From an uncultured Roseiflexaceae bacterium (lineage in GTDB: Bacteria; Chloroflexota; Chloroflexia; Chloroflexales; Roseiflexaceae): 43,527 bases of DNA. Positions 25,324-34,559 of this stretch are shown piece after piece (the first letter of the stretch is position 1; the number at the start of each line of letters is the position of its first letter). A model generated the notes under the pieces. It searched no databases. It was not told the DNA's origin and saw only the letters and a list, made by a program, of their open reading frames with translations. The DNA lies in the NCBI GenBank assembly GCA_903889425.1, contig CAISXI010000489.1:1-43527 (forward strand). Reading direction: 5' to 3'. The position numbers were made by a program, and so were the translations under genes.

Positions 25324-26186
25324 TTGTTTGTTGTAAATGTGCCCATTCAATTGAGGGTATTGCAAGTTGCTGTCCACAGTGTGGTTGGCAGGCTCCGCAG
25401 ATTGATGGGTTTGTGGCGTTTGCGCCAGACCTCGCGCATGAGGGCGGTGGATTCCATGCTGATGCATTTGAGCGGTTGTATGCACAAGAAAACCGCCATT
25501 TTTGGTTTCGTGTGCGTAATGACGTGATATTGACGTTGCTCCACCAGTTTTCGGCGACGATGAAATCGTTTTTCGAAATTGGCTGTGGTACCGGGTATGT
25601 CATGAATGCGGTGGCGCAACACTTTCCACACACCAAAATTTTCGGTGGTGAATTATTTGTCAATGGGTTGCACTTTGCTGCCCAACGCATTCCTACGGCG
25701 GAGTTTATGCAAATCGACGCCCGCTATATGCCGTTTGATGCCGAGTTCAGCGTGATTGGGATGTTTGATGTACTTGAGCATATCGCAGAAGACACACTGG
25801 TATTGCAGAGTGCCTATACCGCATTGCAACCTGGTGGATTCTTGATTTGTTCGGTACCACAGCATCAATGGCTCTGGAGCAATGTGGATGATTATGCGAA
25901 GCATCAACGCCGCTATCAGCGTGGTGAACTCGAACAAAAAACGCGCGATGCAGGGTTTACGGTATTGCGGAGTACATCGTTTAATAGTCTATTGTTACCA
26001 GTAATGTTTATTTCACGTTTATTGCAGCGCAAGCAAATGTCATCTCCTGATGGGATGGGGGAGTTTAATATCTCTCCACTGGTTAATCGTGTGTGTGAAT
26101 GGATTTTGCGGATAGAATTATGGTTTATCAAACGCGGGATTAATTTTCCTGTTGGTGGTTCACGTATTATCATTGTCCAAAAATAA
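25320..26186 (+). CDS. Class I methyltransferase with N-terminal zinc ribbon
   Basis: This 288-aa protein begins with a Cys4 element (CCKC then CCPQC, residues 4-21), a likely small zinc-binding knuckle. A methyltransferase fold follows, with motif I FFEIGCGTGYVMNAVA, the acidic motif-II region and the post-motif LEHIAEDTLVLQ/LQPGGFLI. A short hydrophobic segment near 225 may anchor it to the membrane. Similar genes occur in O-antigen and lipid-linked sugar loci, often annotated as methyltransferase domain-containing. Substrate unknown. It is last in the run and a strong terminator follows 4 nt later. Confidence 0.82.
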   Translation: MIVCCKCAHSIEGIASCCPQCGWQAPQIDGFVAFAPDLAHEGGGFHADAFERLYAQENRHFWFRVRNDVILTLLHQFSATMKSFFEIGCGTGYVMNAVAQHFPHTKIFGGELFVNGLHFAAQRIPTAEFMQIDARYMPFDAEFSVIGMFDVLEHIAEDTLVLQSAYTALQPGGFLICSVPQHQWLWSNVDDYAKHQRRYQRGELEQKTRDAGFTVLRSTSFNSLLLPVMFISRLLQRKQMSSPDGMGEFNISPLVNRVCEWILRIELWFIKRGINFPVGGSRIIIVQK

Positions 26187-26190
26187 CCAC

Positions 26191-26236
26191 AAAAAAGCCC
26201 TCCCACTGCGAACACCGCAGTGGGAGGGCTTTTTTT
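26191..26236. terminator. Strong bidirectional terminator
   Basis: aaaaaagccctcccactgcg pairs exactly with its reverse complement (20 bp) around aacac. Runs of A and T lie on the two sides, so it serves both the rightward methyltransferase and the leftward ctaA-ctaB gene. Confidence 0.92.
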
Positions 26237-26238
26237 GA

Positions 26239-27900
26239 TTAGGCGAAATAAATGCGGTCAATCACCATCGCACCAAACAGCAATGCCAAATAGAGCAACG
26301 AATAGCGATACAGTCCCCACGCCGAGGCAATCGTACCTTCGCGGTTGAGACGGAGGGCGTAGTAGGTGAAAATCGCTCCCAAACCGACAGCCATCACCAA
26401 ATATGCTGGTCCAAGCATCTGCAGTGGTGTGGGCATAATGGTGACAATAAACATCAAGATGGTGTAGAGTACGATTTGCCAACGGGTTTCGGCATCACCA
26501 GCCACTACCGGCAACATGGGCACTCCGGCGCGGGCATAATCTTTGCTGCGAATGATGGCCAACGCCCAGAAATGCGGCGGTGTCCAATAAAAAATAATTG
26601 CAAACAAAAAGAGTGACGGCAGAGTCAAACTCCCCGTCATAGCTGCCCAGCCGACCAGGGGTGGGAATGCGCCAGCACCACCACCAATTACAATGTTGTT
26701 GAAAGACGAGCGTTTGAGCCACATGGTATAAATGAACACATAGTAGACTAGCCCTGCAAAAGCCAAGGCCGCCGCCAACCAATTGGCATAGACCACCAAA
26801 ATAACGGCAGAGATTAGCATCAACACGACGCCCAACACGACGGCGTGCCAACCAGGGATGCGCCCACTGGGGATGGGACGACGACCGGTGCGCCCCATCA
26901 ATACATCAATGTCACGATCGAGATAACAGTTGAAGGCATGTGATGCCGCTGCCATCAACCAGCCACCCACCGCCGTCCAGAGTACCAAGGCGAGGCTGGG
27001 CATCCCGGCTGGTGTGATATACATACTGGTAATGGTCGTCAAGATGAGTAATGAAATAACGCCTGGTTTGGTGAGGCTGACATAATCTTTGATTTTTTCA
27101 CGCCAGGTATATGGTCCCACAAACTCATCTGCTTCGGCTGGTTTGGCAGGCGCTTCCGGAATTGCACTGATTGGCCACGCACTCCGATATGCCACGCTCG
27201 CAAGCAGGCTGGCAGTGATAATACTGAGCAAACTGATGCTGGTATGGACGATACTTTGCACTACCCCTTGCGTTAACACAAGTCCAACGACGATTTGCAC
27301 AACGAGGGTCAGTCCGACCAGCATACTAATGCGTCGCGGGGCTACTGCATCGGTAAATGTCCGTAGTGTTTGGGTGATCGCGATAAGCACAAGTAACCCA
27401 GCCACCACACTGAAAATCCGGTGACTGTTTTGCAGTTGGGCGAGGATACCGTTGTCGCCACAAAATGGCAGGGCGGTACAATTGATGGCACCGATATCGC
27501 CCATTACCGCCACCAAAACAAGTGCTACGATGGTGGCATAGAGCAGTACGAGGTAGCGCGCGCGTGCTTGCTCCCGTTTGCCCCCCAATCGATGTATTTG
27601 GGCAGCGGTCATGATACTCACAACGAATAAATGACTGGCACTTATCGCCACAACGATACTACTGATGAGCAGTGTGGGCCAAATGAGTAACGGAATGCAG
27701 TTCACCATCACAATCACTGATGGCCAGCGTAATGGGGCAGTATATACCCACGCCAAAATCATGGCGAGGAGTGCCACACCCGCAATAATTGAGGTGGCGA
27801 ATGGGATGATGGGAAGCATGAGTACCAGCCCGAGGATGGTAATCGTCAATACTTGGACAGTACGATTTGATGGGGCGAGGGTGGGGATTGATTCGTTCAT
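26239..27900 (-). CDS. ctaB: CtaA-CtaB fusion: heme A synthase plus protoheme IX farnesyltransferase
   Basis: This 553-aa protein joins a CtaA-like part (about 1-270, eight helices) to a CtaB part (about 280-553). The CtaB part carries NCYLDRDIDVLMGRTGRRP, the N-x3-D-x3-D prenyl-diphosphate site, and a typical helix count. In the CtaA part the second half keeps a Cys pair (CTALPFC) with SHRIF and VHTSI histidines, as in the C-terminal half of known CtaA. The first half lacks an ExxHR signature; only one helix His (SASHLF) is seen. CtaB makes heme O and CtaA converts it to heme A for aa3-type oxidases. No cox genes are in view. The start at 27900 has aaggag. Confidence 0.9.
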   Translation of the reverse strand: MNESIPTLAPSNRTVQVLTITILGLVLMLPIIPFATSIIAGVALLAMILAWVYTAPLRWPSVIVMVNCIPLLIWPTLLISSIVVAISASHLFVVSIMTAAQIHRLGGKREQARARYLVLLYATIVALVLVAVMGDIGAINCTALPFCGDNGILAQLQNSHRIFSVVAGLLVLIAITQTLRTFTDAVAPRRISMLVGLTLVVQIVVGLVLTQGVVQSIVHTSISLLSIITASLLASVAYRSAWPISAIPEAPAKPAEADEFVGPYTWREKIKDYVSLTKPGVISLLILTTITSMYITPAGMPSLALVLWTAVGGWLMAAASHAFNCYLDRDIDVLMGRTGRRPIPSGRIPGWHAVVLGVVLMLISAVILVVYANWLAAALAFAGLVYYVFIYTMWLKRSSFNNIVIGGGAGAFPPLVGWAAMTGSLTLPSLFLFAIIFYWTPPHFWALAIIRSKDYARAGVPMLPVVAGDAETRWQIVLYTILMFIVTIMPTPLQMLGPAYLVMAVGLGAIFTYYALRLNREGTIASAWGLYRYSLLYLALLFGAMVIDRIYFA

Positions 27901-28001
27901 TTGCGAAGCTCCTTGCGCGGTGCGCACATTCATCGTTAGTATACCAGCACTTTTGTGGTTTTTGTCACAAATTACGATTGTAGGTGGAAATTCGTGCACA
28001 G

Positions 28002-28045
28002 AAAAAAGCGACCAGTACCATACCGTGTATGGTACTGGTCGCTTT
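28002..28045 (-). terminator. Terminator of the export operon
   Basis: aaagcgaccagtaccata pairs exactly with its reverse complement (18 bp) around ccgtg. On the minus strand it ends in a run of six T. It lies 13 nt beyond the last gene of the export operon. Confidence 0.9.
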
Positions 28046-28057
28046 GGGAAGGCGAAA

Positions 28058-28777
28058 TCAGGCTGGTTGGGTATCTGGTGTCCCCGTCACTGATTCAAAA
28101 ATTTGCCCGTCACGCATGTGATGAATGATATCGGCGTATTTATGAACTGATTGATCGTGGGTGGCCATGATAAGGGTGACGCCTTCGCTTTTGACAATAT
28201 TGCGCATGAGGGTGAGCAAGTTTTTGCCGGTGGTGCTGTCAAGCTCTCCGGTTGGTTCGTCGGCGACAAGTACGGGTGGGCGGGTAACTAGGGCGCGGGC
28301 AATGGCGACGCGTTGTTGTTGGCCACCGCTCATTTCTGAAGGGCGATGGTCGCTCCATTGCTCGAGACCCACCAGGGTCAAGGCTTCATGGGCGCGTTTG
28401 CGGCGTTCGGCGCCTGAGCGCACACCAATTATACGTAAGGGCAGTTCGACGTTTTCCCAGGCCGACAAAATCGGCAACAATGCAAATGCCTGGAAGATAA
28501 AGCCGATTTGATTGCGGCGGATGAGGGTCAAGGCGTCTGATGACATGGTGGCCATATCTTTACCGAGGAACTCGATACTGCCGGTGGTCGGGCTGTCGAG
28601 GCCGCCAATCATATTGAGCAGGGTGGTTTTGCCTGACCCTGAACGACCCATGAATGCGGTAAACGACCCACGAGTAATGTCCAAGTTGACGCCCCGCAAG
28701 GCGAGTACTTGATCGTTGTTGACGGTGTAGGCCCGGGTCGCATTGACGATCCGGACAATTGGTTGATTGTTGGTCAT
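28058..28777 (-). CDS. ABC transporter ATP-binding protein (LolD/MacB type)
   Basis: This 239-aa ATPase has Walker [10 protein letters not shown] (about 44), signature LSGGQQQR-like [14 protein letters not shown], Walker [13 protein letters not shown] and the switch His (MATHDQ). It belongs to the family that powers FtsX-type mechanotransmission transporters. It is the last gene of the four-gene operon and overlaps the upstream ATPase gene by ATGA. There are two ATPases for one 10-TM permease, so a hetero-ATPase pair is likely. An intrinsic terminator follows. Confidence 0.93.
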   Translation of the reverse strand: MTNNQPIVRIVNATRAYTVNNDQVLALRGVNLDITRGSFTAFMGRSGSGKTTLLNMIGGLDSPTTGSIEFLGKDMATMSSDALTLIRRNQIGFIFQAFALLPILSAWENVELPLRIIGVRSGAERRKRAHEALTLVGLEQWSDHRPSEMSGGQQQRVAIARALVTRPPVLVADEPTGELDSTTGKNLLTLMRNIVKSEGVTLIMATHDQSVHKYADIIHHMRDGQIFESVTGTPDTQPA

Positions 28778-29778
28778 TTGGTGCGCCTTTTGAATGCAGC
28801 CATTAGGCGGTCAAATTGGCTGGGACGGAGCTCTGGTGGGGCATCTGCATCAGTCAAACGTCGTTCGCGGTTGGCGTCGAGTTCGGCTTGACCATCCCCT
28901 TCGGGTGGCTTGATGAAAATACCTTGTTCTTGTTCTTCCATGATTAAGCGATCACGGATACCGTAGCGTTGGCGTAATTCCTTGGGGATTTGTAGGCGGC
29001 CGGCCGAGTCGAGCATGTGTAATTCTTCGAGGACGGCTGGGGTAACGATGGTGTTGTCTTCGGTCACCACGGCGGTGCGTTTATAGGTTTCGCTACTGGT
29101 TTTGCCGTCACGGATGGCCACCACACGATTGACGAAATGGGCGATATTGGGGTCGTGCGATACGAGGATAACGGTCAAGGCAAAGCGGCGGTTCAATTCG
29201 TGGAAGATATTGAAGACCACTTCGGCGGTTTGTGAGTCGAGTTCACCAGTTGGCTCGTCGCCGAGTAACAAGGCGGGGCGGTTGGCCAAGGCGATGGCAA
29301 TGGCGACCCGTTGTTGCTCACCGCCCGAGAGCTGGGCGAGTTTGTGACCGCGGCGATGATTGAGGCGCACGGCGTCAATCAATTCGCCGATCCATTCTCT
29401 GCGTTGCTTGGCAGGGATGCCGCTCATAATCATCGGTAGTTCGATGTTTTGTTCGACATCGAGGTAGGGGATGAGGTTACGGGCTTTTTGTTGCCAAATA
29501 AAGCCGACATATTGGCGACGGTAGGCATCGAGTGAGCCATCGCTGAGCTTGAGGAGATCATTACCCGCAACGAGGAGCTTCCCTGCAGTGGGGCGGTCAA
29601 GGCCACCGATGACATTGAGCAGGGTGGTTTTGCCCGACCCTGATGAACCAACCAAAGCCATGACTTCACCACGTTTGATGGTAAGGTCGAGTCCTTGCAG
29701 GGCCATGACTTCGAGGTCGTCGATGCGATAGAGCTTGACGAGATTTTCACAAGTAACAATTGCGTCGTTAGTGGTCAT
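28774..29778 (-). CDS. LolD-type ATPase fused to a C-terminal AbrB/SpoVT-like domain
   Basis: This 334-aa protein has a complete LolD-type ATPase (Walker A GSSGSGKTT, about 43; signature LSGGEQQRVAIA; Walker [13 protein letters not shown]; switch LVSHD). A C-terminal extension of about 90 residues follows. Residues about 253-290 read LDSAGRLQIPKELRQRYGI then a short beta hairpin, which is the swapped-hairpin AbrB/MazE pattern 'D..GRi.IPkelR..lgi'. A charged tail (about 295-334) ends the protein. AbrB domains normally dimerise and bind DNA, so this may link transporter state to DNA or only aid ATPase dimerisation. It overlaps both neighbours by ATGA. Confidence 0.9.
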   Translation of the reverse strand: MTTNDAIVTCENLVKLYRIDDLEVMALQGLDLTIKRGEVMALVGSSGSGKTTLLNVIGGLDRPTAGKLLVAGNDLLKLSDGSLDAYRRQYVGFIWQQKARNLIPYLDVEQNIELPMIMSGIPAKQRREWIGELIDAVRLNHRRGHKLAQLSGGEQQRVAIAIALANRPALLLGDEPTGELDSQTAEVVFNIFHELNRRFALTVILVSHDPNIAHFVNRVVAIRDGKTSSETYKRTAVVTEDNTIVTPAVLEELHMLDSAGRLQIPKELRQRYGIRDRLIMEEQEQGIFIKPPEGDGQAELDANRERRLTDADAPPELRPSQFDRLMAAFKRRTK

Positions 29779-32708
29779 ATGGCCTCTCCGAGTTTCACGG
29801 CTTGGAAGAGCTTCATGCGCCGGAGCAGAATTACGGTAATTGCCACTGTTGCCACCAACACAAATCCAAAGACGGCGTAGATAATCAAGATTTGTTCACT
29901 GGCAATTTGGACGGCAAATGGAGGGAAGAAGTCTTTTTCTTCTTGGGGTAATTGCAAGAACGGGATAAACAAGTTACTGGCAGTCACGCCAATAAATGTC
30001 CCGGCGATGCCCGCCACCCCAATGATGAATGTTTGTTCGATGGCGAGGAGTGTGCCGAGTTGCCCTGTTGATAATCCGATGGCACGCAACATACCAAGTT
30101 CGACGAAACGGCGTTGGAATGCCAAGATGGAATAAAACAAGAACCCGAGCATCGACAAAAAGGCTGCGGCGATGAAGCCAACCGACAACAATCCAAAGAA
30201 TCCTTGGCGTTCGGGGCGCAGGCGTTCTTTGGTGATGACGGCTGGGGCAAATTCGCGGATGAAGGTTTTCATACCTAGTTCGATGCTACTGCGATACAAA
30301 TCAGAATCGCTGATGCTACTCTCGGGAATCAAGCGGACCCATACATCGTAGGGGTATTGTCCACCTTGAATATCAAAAGAATATTCAAGGTTGCCGATAA
30401 TTGGGGCTCCTTCGGATGGATAGGCCGTTGGGAATAAATCAATGTAGCCTTTGACAATGACTGGGACATTGACTGTCGAGTCAAGGTTATTCATCTGGAT
30501 GATAAAACTATCGCCAATCCGCAGGTTTTGGGCGCTGGCATATTTGCGGTCAACTAATACGCTACTCGGATCTTCGGCCAAGAGATTCATGAGTTCGCCA
30601 AGTGATTGTTTAGCGTAATCGCTCCGCCAATAAACAACCGAGGGGAATTCGAGGCGATCAATCCCAAAATAATGGGCATCACTTGATTTGCCACCAACCA
30701 CCACCGTTACTTTGCTACTTGATACCCGTGTCGAGTGGGATACTTGGGGCATGTTTTGGTAATCAGTAACAGGCAAAAAGAAATACTTGGGACCAGCGAG
30801 CCGTTTGTCTTCGATGGTGGCTGTAACTCCAACTGGTGCCGAACCAGGGGCTGCGGGGCTGCTACTACTAGAGTCTTGACCCATGTCAAACATCAACACG
30901 TCACCGCCAGCAACATAATGGTTGCGCTCGAGTAAGTTTCCATCGAGTGATTTGGCCATTGACGCGGTAAACCCAGCCAAACTGAGGGTCACAATCAACA
31001 ACAAAATCGGCCCTGAATAAGCACTCGGTGTGCGGGCTAAATAGCGCAACGCCGTAATTCCCGAAATACCGGGCAAATAGCGTGTCACAAATTCGAGCAA
31101 GCGCATGATGAGTGGGAATATTCGGACGGCGATGAGGGCGGCTGCAAAAATAAACAGACTTGGGGCAATCAACAGCAAGGGGTTATTGAAGGGGTCGTTG
31201 GTGCCGTCACCACCGATGACGCCAAGTGATCCTTGTTGTTTGAGCATCCACCAGCCATAGCCGATGGGAATCATCAACAAAAAGTCGAGATAGGCTCGTT
31301 GCCAAAACGGCTGGAGCGTTGAGCGCGCCCGTTCGCTTTTGAATGAGACGATGGTGTATTTGGATGTAAAAAACGCCGGAATCAAGGCTGCAATGAGCAT
31401 CAATCCGACGATTTGGATGGCACGAATCCAGGCATCTTGCGACATGCCGATAGGCAAGAATTCATTAATCGGTTTGAAGTCTAGGAATGAACGTGTCCAC
31501 GTCATCGCGATAGCGGCGAATTGTCCCACAAACACGCCGATGCTGATGGCCAGCACGCCGATTAACAGCCATTCGATTAAGTAAATCCCCAACACTTGTA
31601 AGCGTGAGGCCCCGCGGCTGCGGAGCACGGCGATTTCATTGCTTTGGCGTTGCACGACCAGCCCCGCCACTAACACCACAAAGTAGGCAATCAATCCAAG
31701 CACGGGAATACTGAAAATGGTCAGGGTACCGGTGAGTTGGCGGACGCGGGTAATATGCCGAATCAATGCATCAATCGGTGATACATCGAGGCGCATTCCT
31801 TTGAGGATTTTGTTGGCCTCGGCCACCGTCCGATCGATCCGGCCACCAAATGCTGGCACGTCGTTGGAGCGCAATACGCTACCGTCGGCGACCACATACC
31901 ACAATGCGACATTGACGGGTTTGGGAGTGGATCGGAGTAATTGGCGCGCAAATGATTCTTCGGCAGTGAAGAGTGTTTCGTTGAGCACATCGGGTGCATA
32001 AAACCAATAATCATCGTTTGCGTCTTTGGGTTGCCAAATCCCAGCGATTTTGACCGGAATCATGCTTTTTTTGGGGAAGTCGCGTTGGGTGAAAATATAA
32101 TAGGTATCACCTGGCTGCAAGCCCAACCCAAAGGCGAAATCTGCAGACAAAAGCACTTCCATTGCGTCATCGACGGCTGTTGCTTGGGGCATGCGGCCAT
32201 CGATGACATCGACGTGATCAGCAAGGTGATCAGCATACGAAACCGAGACCCAGCTGAGTGGTTGTCCACCACCACCGGATTCGATGCGAAGTGGGACTTT
32301 GTCGGTCGCTAAATAACGAGTCTGATTGGTGATTTCGAGTCCGAGTCGCCCCGGTAATTGATCCGCAAAATAGCTATTGACTGGGGCGAGTTTATCGGGT
32401 TCGAGGTTGCCTGATTGTGCCCCAAGGTAGCGGTACATAAAGGCAAACGGCGGGCGTTTGGTGCCATTAACGGTGCTGGTGAGTTCTTCGCGCAAAATGC
32501 GATATCCCACAGCCTCGGCATAGACGGGAATACAGACCACAATTGCGACCGCAATGGTAAATCCGGTGGCAATCGCCAAAATAAGTGCCAGGTTGCTCCA
32601 TAAACGGCGCCCTACAACCACACTTATACCAAGTAACCATGCCCACGGAACTGCACGCCACTGGCGTGCAGTCGGGGTTGATTGAGATTCTGGAGAACGA
32701 GCGGACAT
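29775..32708 (-). CDS. FtsX-like permease, 10 helices
   Basis: This 977-aa protein has about ten membrane helices and two large external domains. A first helix (about 30-57) leads to an external domain, then an FtsX block of three helices (about 330-460). Two more helices, one further helix, a second external domain (about 600-815) and a closing FtsX block of three helices (about 840-970) follow. This is the BceB/YxdM-like size class rather than the four-helix MacB or LolC class. It probably moves hydrophobic molecules or peptides, or transmits force to the external adaptor. The adaptor gene is 20 nt upstream and the ATPase gene overlaps its stop by ATGA. Confidence 0.87.
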   Translation of the reverse strand: MSARSPESQSTPTARQWRAVPWAWLLGISVVVGRRLWSNLALILAIATGFTIAVAIVVCIPVYAEAVGYRILREELTSTVNGTKRPPFAFMYRYLGAQSGNLEPDKLAPVNSYFADQLPGRLGLEITNQTRYLATDKVPLRIESGGGGQPLSWVSVSYADHLADHVDVIDGRMPQATAVDDAMEVLLSADFAFGLGLQPGDTYYIFTQRDFPKKSMIPVKIAGIWQPKDANDDYWFYAPDVLNETLFTAEESFARQLLRSTPKPVNVALWYVVADGSVLRSNDVPAFGGRIDRTVAEANKILKGMRLDVSPIDALIRHITRVRQLTGTLTIFSIPVLGLIAYFVVLVAGLVVQRQSNEIAVLRSRGASRLQVLGIYLIEWLLIGVLAISIGVFVGQFAAIAMTWTRSFLDFKPINEFLPIGMSQDAWIRAIQIVGLMLIAALIPAFFTSKYTIVSFKSERARSTLQPFWQRAYLDFLLMIPIGYGWWMLKQQGSLGVIGGDGTNDPFNNPLLLIAPSLFIFAAALIAVRIFPLIMRLLEFVTRYLPGISGITALRYLARTPSAYSGPILLLIVTLSLAGFTASMAKSLDGNLLERNHYVAGGDVLMFDMGQDSSSSSPAAPGSAPVGVTATIEDKRLAGPKYFFLPVTDYQNMPQVSHSTRVSSSKVTVVVGGKSSDAHYFGIDRLEFPSVVYWRSDYAKQSLGELMNLLAEDPSSVLVDRKYASAQNLRIGDSFIIQMNNLDSTVNVPVIVKGYIDLFPTAYPSEGAPIIGNLEYSFDIQGGQYPYDVWVRLIPESSISDSDLYRSSIELGMKTFIREFAPAVITKERLRPERQGFFGLLSVGFIAAAFLSMLGFLFYSILAFQRRFVELGMLRAIGLSTGQLGTLLAIEQTFIIGVAGIAGTFIGVTASNLFIPFLQLPQEEKDFFPPFAVQIASEQILIIYAVFGFVLVATVAITVILLRRMKLFQAVKLGEAI

Positions 32709-32728
32709 GTGCGCTCCTCGCTACGAGT

Positions 32729-34258
32729 TTATTGACCGACGATGACGTCGCCTTCTTTGAGACCTTCGAGAATTTCGACCCGATCGCTACTGACAATCCC
32801 GATGCGCACATCTTGGCGGCGTTGAGAGGTGCCGTCTTTGATAACCACAAAGCGCCGACCTTCAAATGATCGTACGGCTTGAGGTGGTAACCACAAGGCA
32901 TCTTTTTCGCGTTTGAGGGTAATGACCACAGATGCTAAATCACCTACGGTGACTTTCATATCTGCGGGTACCTGGTAATCGACGTGATAGGCGGGGTCAG
33001 AATTGATTGTTGATGATGACGATGTGGCTTTGGTGGGCAACTTCACGATGCTCCCCGTGACTGCTACGGCAGGAGCGCGGGCAAAAAAGATATCGACGGC
33101 CATGCCAATCCCGATGCGGCTGGCGTCGTCACTCGATACATTTTGGATGAGCAGCTCTTTTTGGGCATCGTTGATTACCGTGATAACCGAACGGTAGGCT
33201 TCGACTTGTTTGCCGGGGCCTGTTGAAATTTCGGCGACGATACCATCAAATGGGGCAATCAACTGCCCAGCCGAAATCGCTGTTTGCAGATTTTCGAGCT
33301 GGAGCTTGGCGGCAGAAAGTTGCTTTTCGAGTTCGGGGTTGCTGGTTTGGGCGGCTTCTTGGACAGAGAGTTGGGCGCGTGTGACGGCGCGCTTTGCTGA
33401 TGCCAACGCCACAGGATCGGTGTTTTTGGTGAGGTCGTCATAGGCGATTTGGGCTTGATCGAGGTTGGCTTGGGCTGCATTAATCAACGGTTGGCGATTG
33501 GCTTGGGCCGCAATGAGATTTTGGTTGGCCGTATTCATTGCTGCAGTGCCGGCGTCAACGTTGTTTTGGGCATTGATATAGGCAGCGCGGCGGCGGTCGT
33601 ACATGGCGTGGTCGGGGTTGTCTTTGACCCCATCCCAATCATACAACGCTTGTGAAAACGCTTCTTGGATGAGGGGCAATGAGCGTTGCGCCGCATTGAG
33701 AGTTGCTTGTTGATCAGCGATGGCATTGGCGGTGCTGGCAATCACACTCGCCAAATTTGCTCTGGCGTTTTCGAGGGTACTGCGGGCCCGGGCCACATCT
33801 GATGGCAGTGGGTTAGTCAAGCGGTCTAAATTTGCCTGGGCTTCATCCAAATCGAGTTGGGCGCGCTGGCGAGCCAAATCACGTTGTTTGGCTGCATAAT
33901 CATATTGGATTTGTACTTGGGTCAAATTGACTTCGGCTTGGCGTAGTTGATTGGGCAATTCGCCGAGGTCAAGTTCTGCGAGGACTATTCCTTTGGTGAT
34001 GATATCGTTGCGTTCAATGCTGACTGATTTGACAAAACCGTTTTGGGCAAACGAAAGCTCTTGTTGTTTGAGGGCGGCCACGGTGCCACTGACTTTTATT
34101 TCGTCGACTACTTCGCCTTTGGCGACGGTGTAGGTCTGCTTTTCGAGGGCGGGTGCCGGTGGTCGTGGTGTGGGTGTGACGGTGTCTTGAGTGGTACTTG
34201 CCGTACTACACGCCGACAATGTAATTGCCATTAGCAATACAACGAGCGTTAAACGCAT
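32729..34258 (-). CDS. HlyD/RND-type adaptor lipoprotein
   Basis: This 509-aa protein has a lipoprotein signal (MRLTLVVLLMAITLSAC, lipobox LSAC) and a Thr/Pro-rich linker. A lipoyl-like part (VDEIKVSGTVAALKQQ), a long Ala/Gln/Asn-rich coiled coil (about 95-320), a second lipoyl half (LIAPFDGIVAEISTGPG) and beta-barrel and C-terminal domains (ALWLPPQAVRSFEGRRFVVI) follow. Such adaptors work with FtsX-type permeases, as in YknX of Firmicutes. The long helical hairpin would reach well beyond the membrane. The start at 34258 has aagggg 6 nt upstream. It is the first gene of the operon. Confidence 0.9.
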   Translation of the reverse strand: MRLTLVVLLMAITLSACSTASTTQDTVTPTPRPPAPALEKQTYTVAKGEVVDEIKVSGTVAALKQQELSFAQNGFVKSVSIERNDIITKGIVLAELDLGELPNQLRQAEVNLTQVQIQYDYAAKQRDLARQRAQLDLDEAQANLDRLTNPLPSDVARARSTLENARANLASVIASTANAIADQQATLNAAQRSLPLIQEAFSQALYDWDGVKDNPDHAMYDRRRAAYINAQNNVDAGTAAMNTANQNLIAAQANRQPLINAAQANLDQAQIAYDDLTKNTDPVALASAKRAVTRAQLSVQEAAQTSNPELEKQLSAAKLQLENLQTAISAGQLIAPFDGIVAEISTGPGKQVEAYRSVITVINDAQKELLIQNVSSDDASRIGIGMAVDIFFARAPAVAVTGSIVKLPTKATSSSSTINSDPAYHVDYQVPADMKVTVGDLASVVITLKREKDALWLPPQAVRSFEGRRFVVIKDGTSQRRQDVRIGIVSSDRVEILEGLKEGDVIVGQ

Positions 34259-34559
34259 AAAAAACCCCTTTTGTTTTGGTGATTTACTCACATACGTGTG
34301 ATAAACGTAATTATAAACTATTTTAATAGTGTTTTGGATGAGAAATCTCGCAAAGTTAAGTGTTTTTTGTCAAAATATTGAAAGCAATCAGTATTTTTTG
34401 GTGTTTCTAAAGAAGTGTATGGTATTTGCAGTGCTTGATATAGATTTAGACATGAGTTTACCGGTGCTGTGCACCGTGTTTGTGAATTGCCCGTAGATTT
34501 GTAGTATGAATGGTATAATTCAGATAATGGTTTTCAGTGGACGAGTATAGTGGTGTGAT
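34259..34559. other. AT-rich divergent intergenic region
   Basis: This 301-bp gap separates the export operon from the pseudo-PP2C gene. It holds the extended -10 listed separately, a small dyad cggtgc-tgt-gcaccg (34462-34476) upstream of that promoter, and a minus-strand TATAAT at 34310-34315 that could drive the export operon. No ORF or RNA gene is evident. Confidence 0.5.
34511..34519 (+). promoter_or_regulatory. Candidate extended -10 promoter for the pseudo-PP2C/zwf run
   Basis: TGGTATAAT is an exact extended -10, 40 nt before the ATG at 34560. No good -35 is visible, which is acceptable for this class. Confidence 0.5.

Noticed and set aside
28774-29060. AbrB-like segment as a separate MazE-type antitoxin gene
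   Set aside because: It is in frame and continuous with the ATPase, with no own start or ribosome site evident, and no toxin gene follows.
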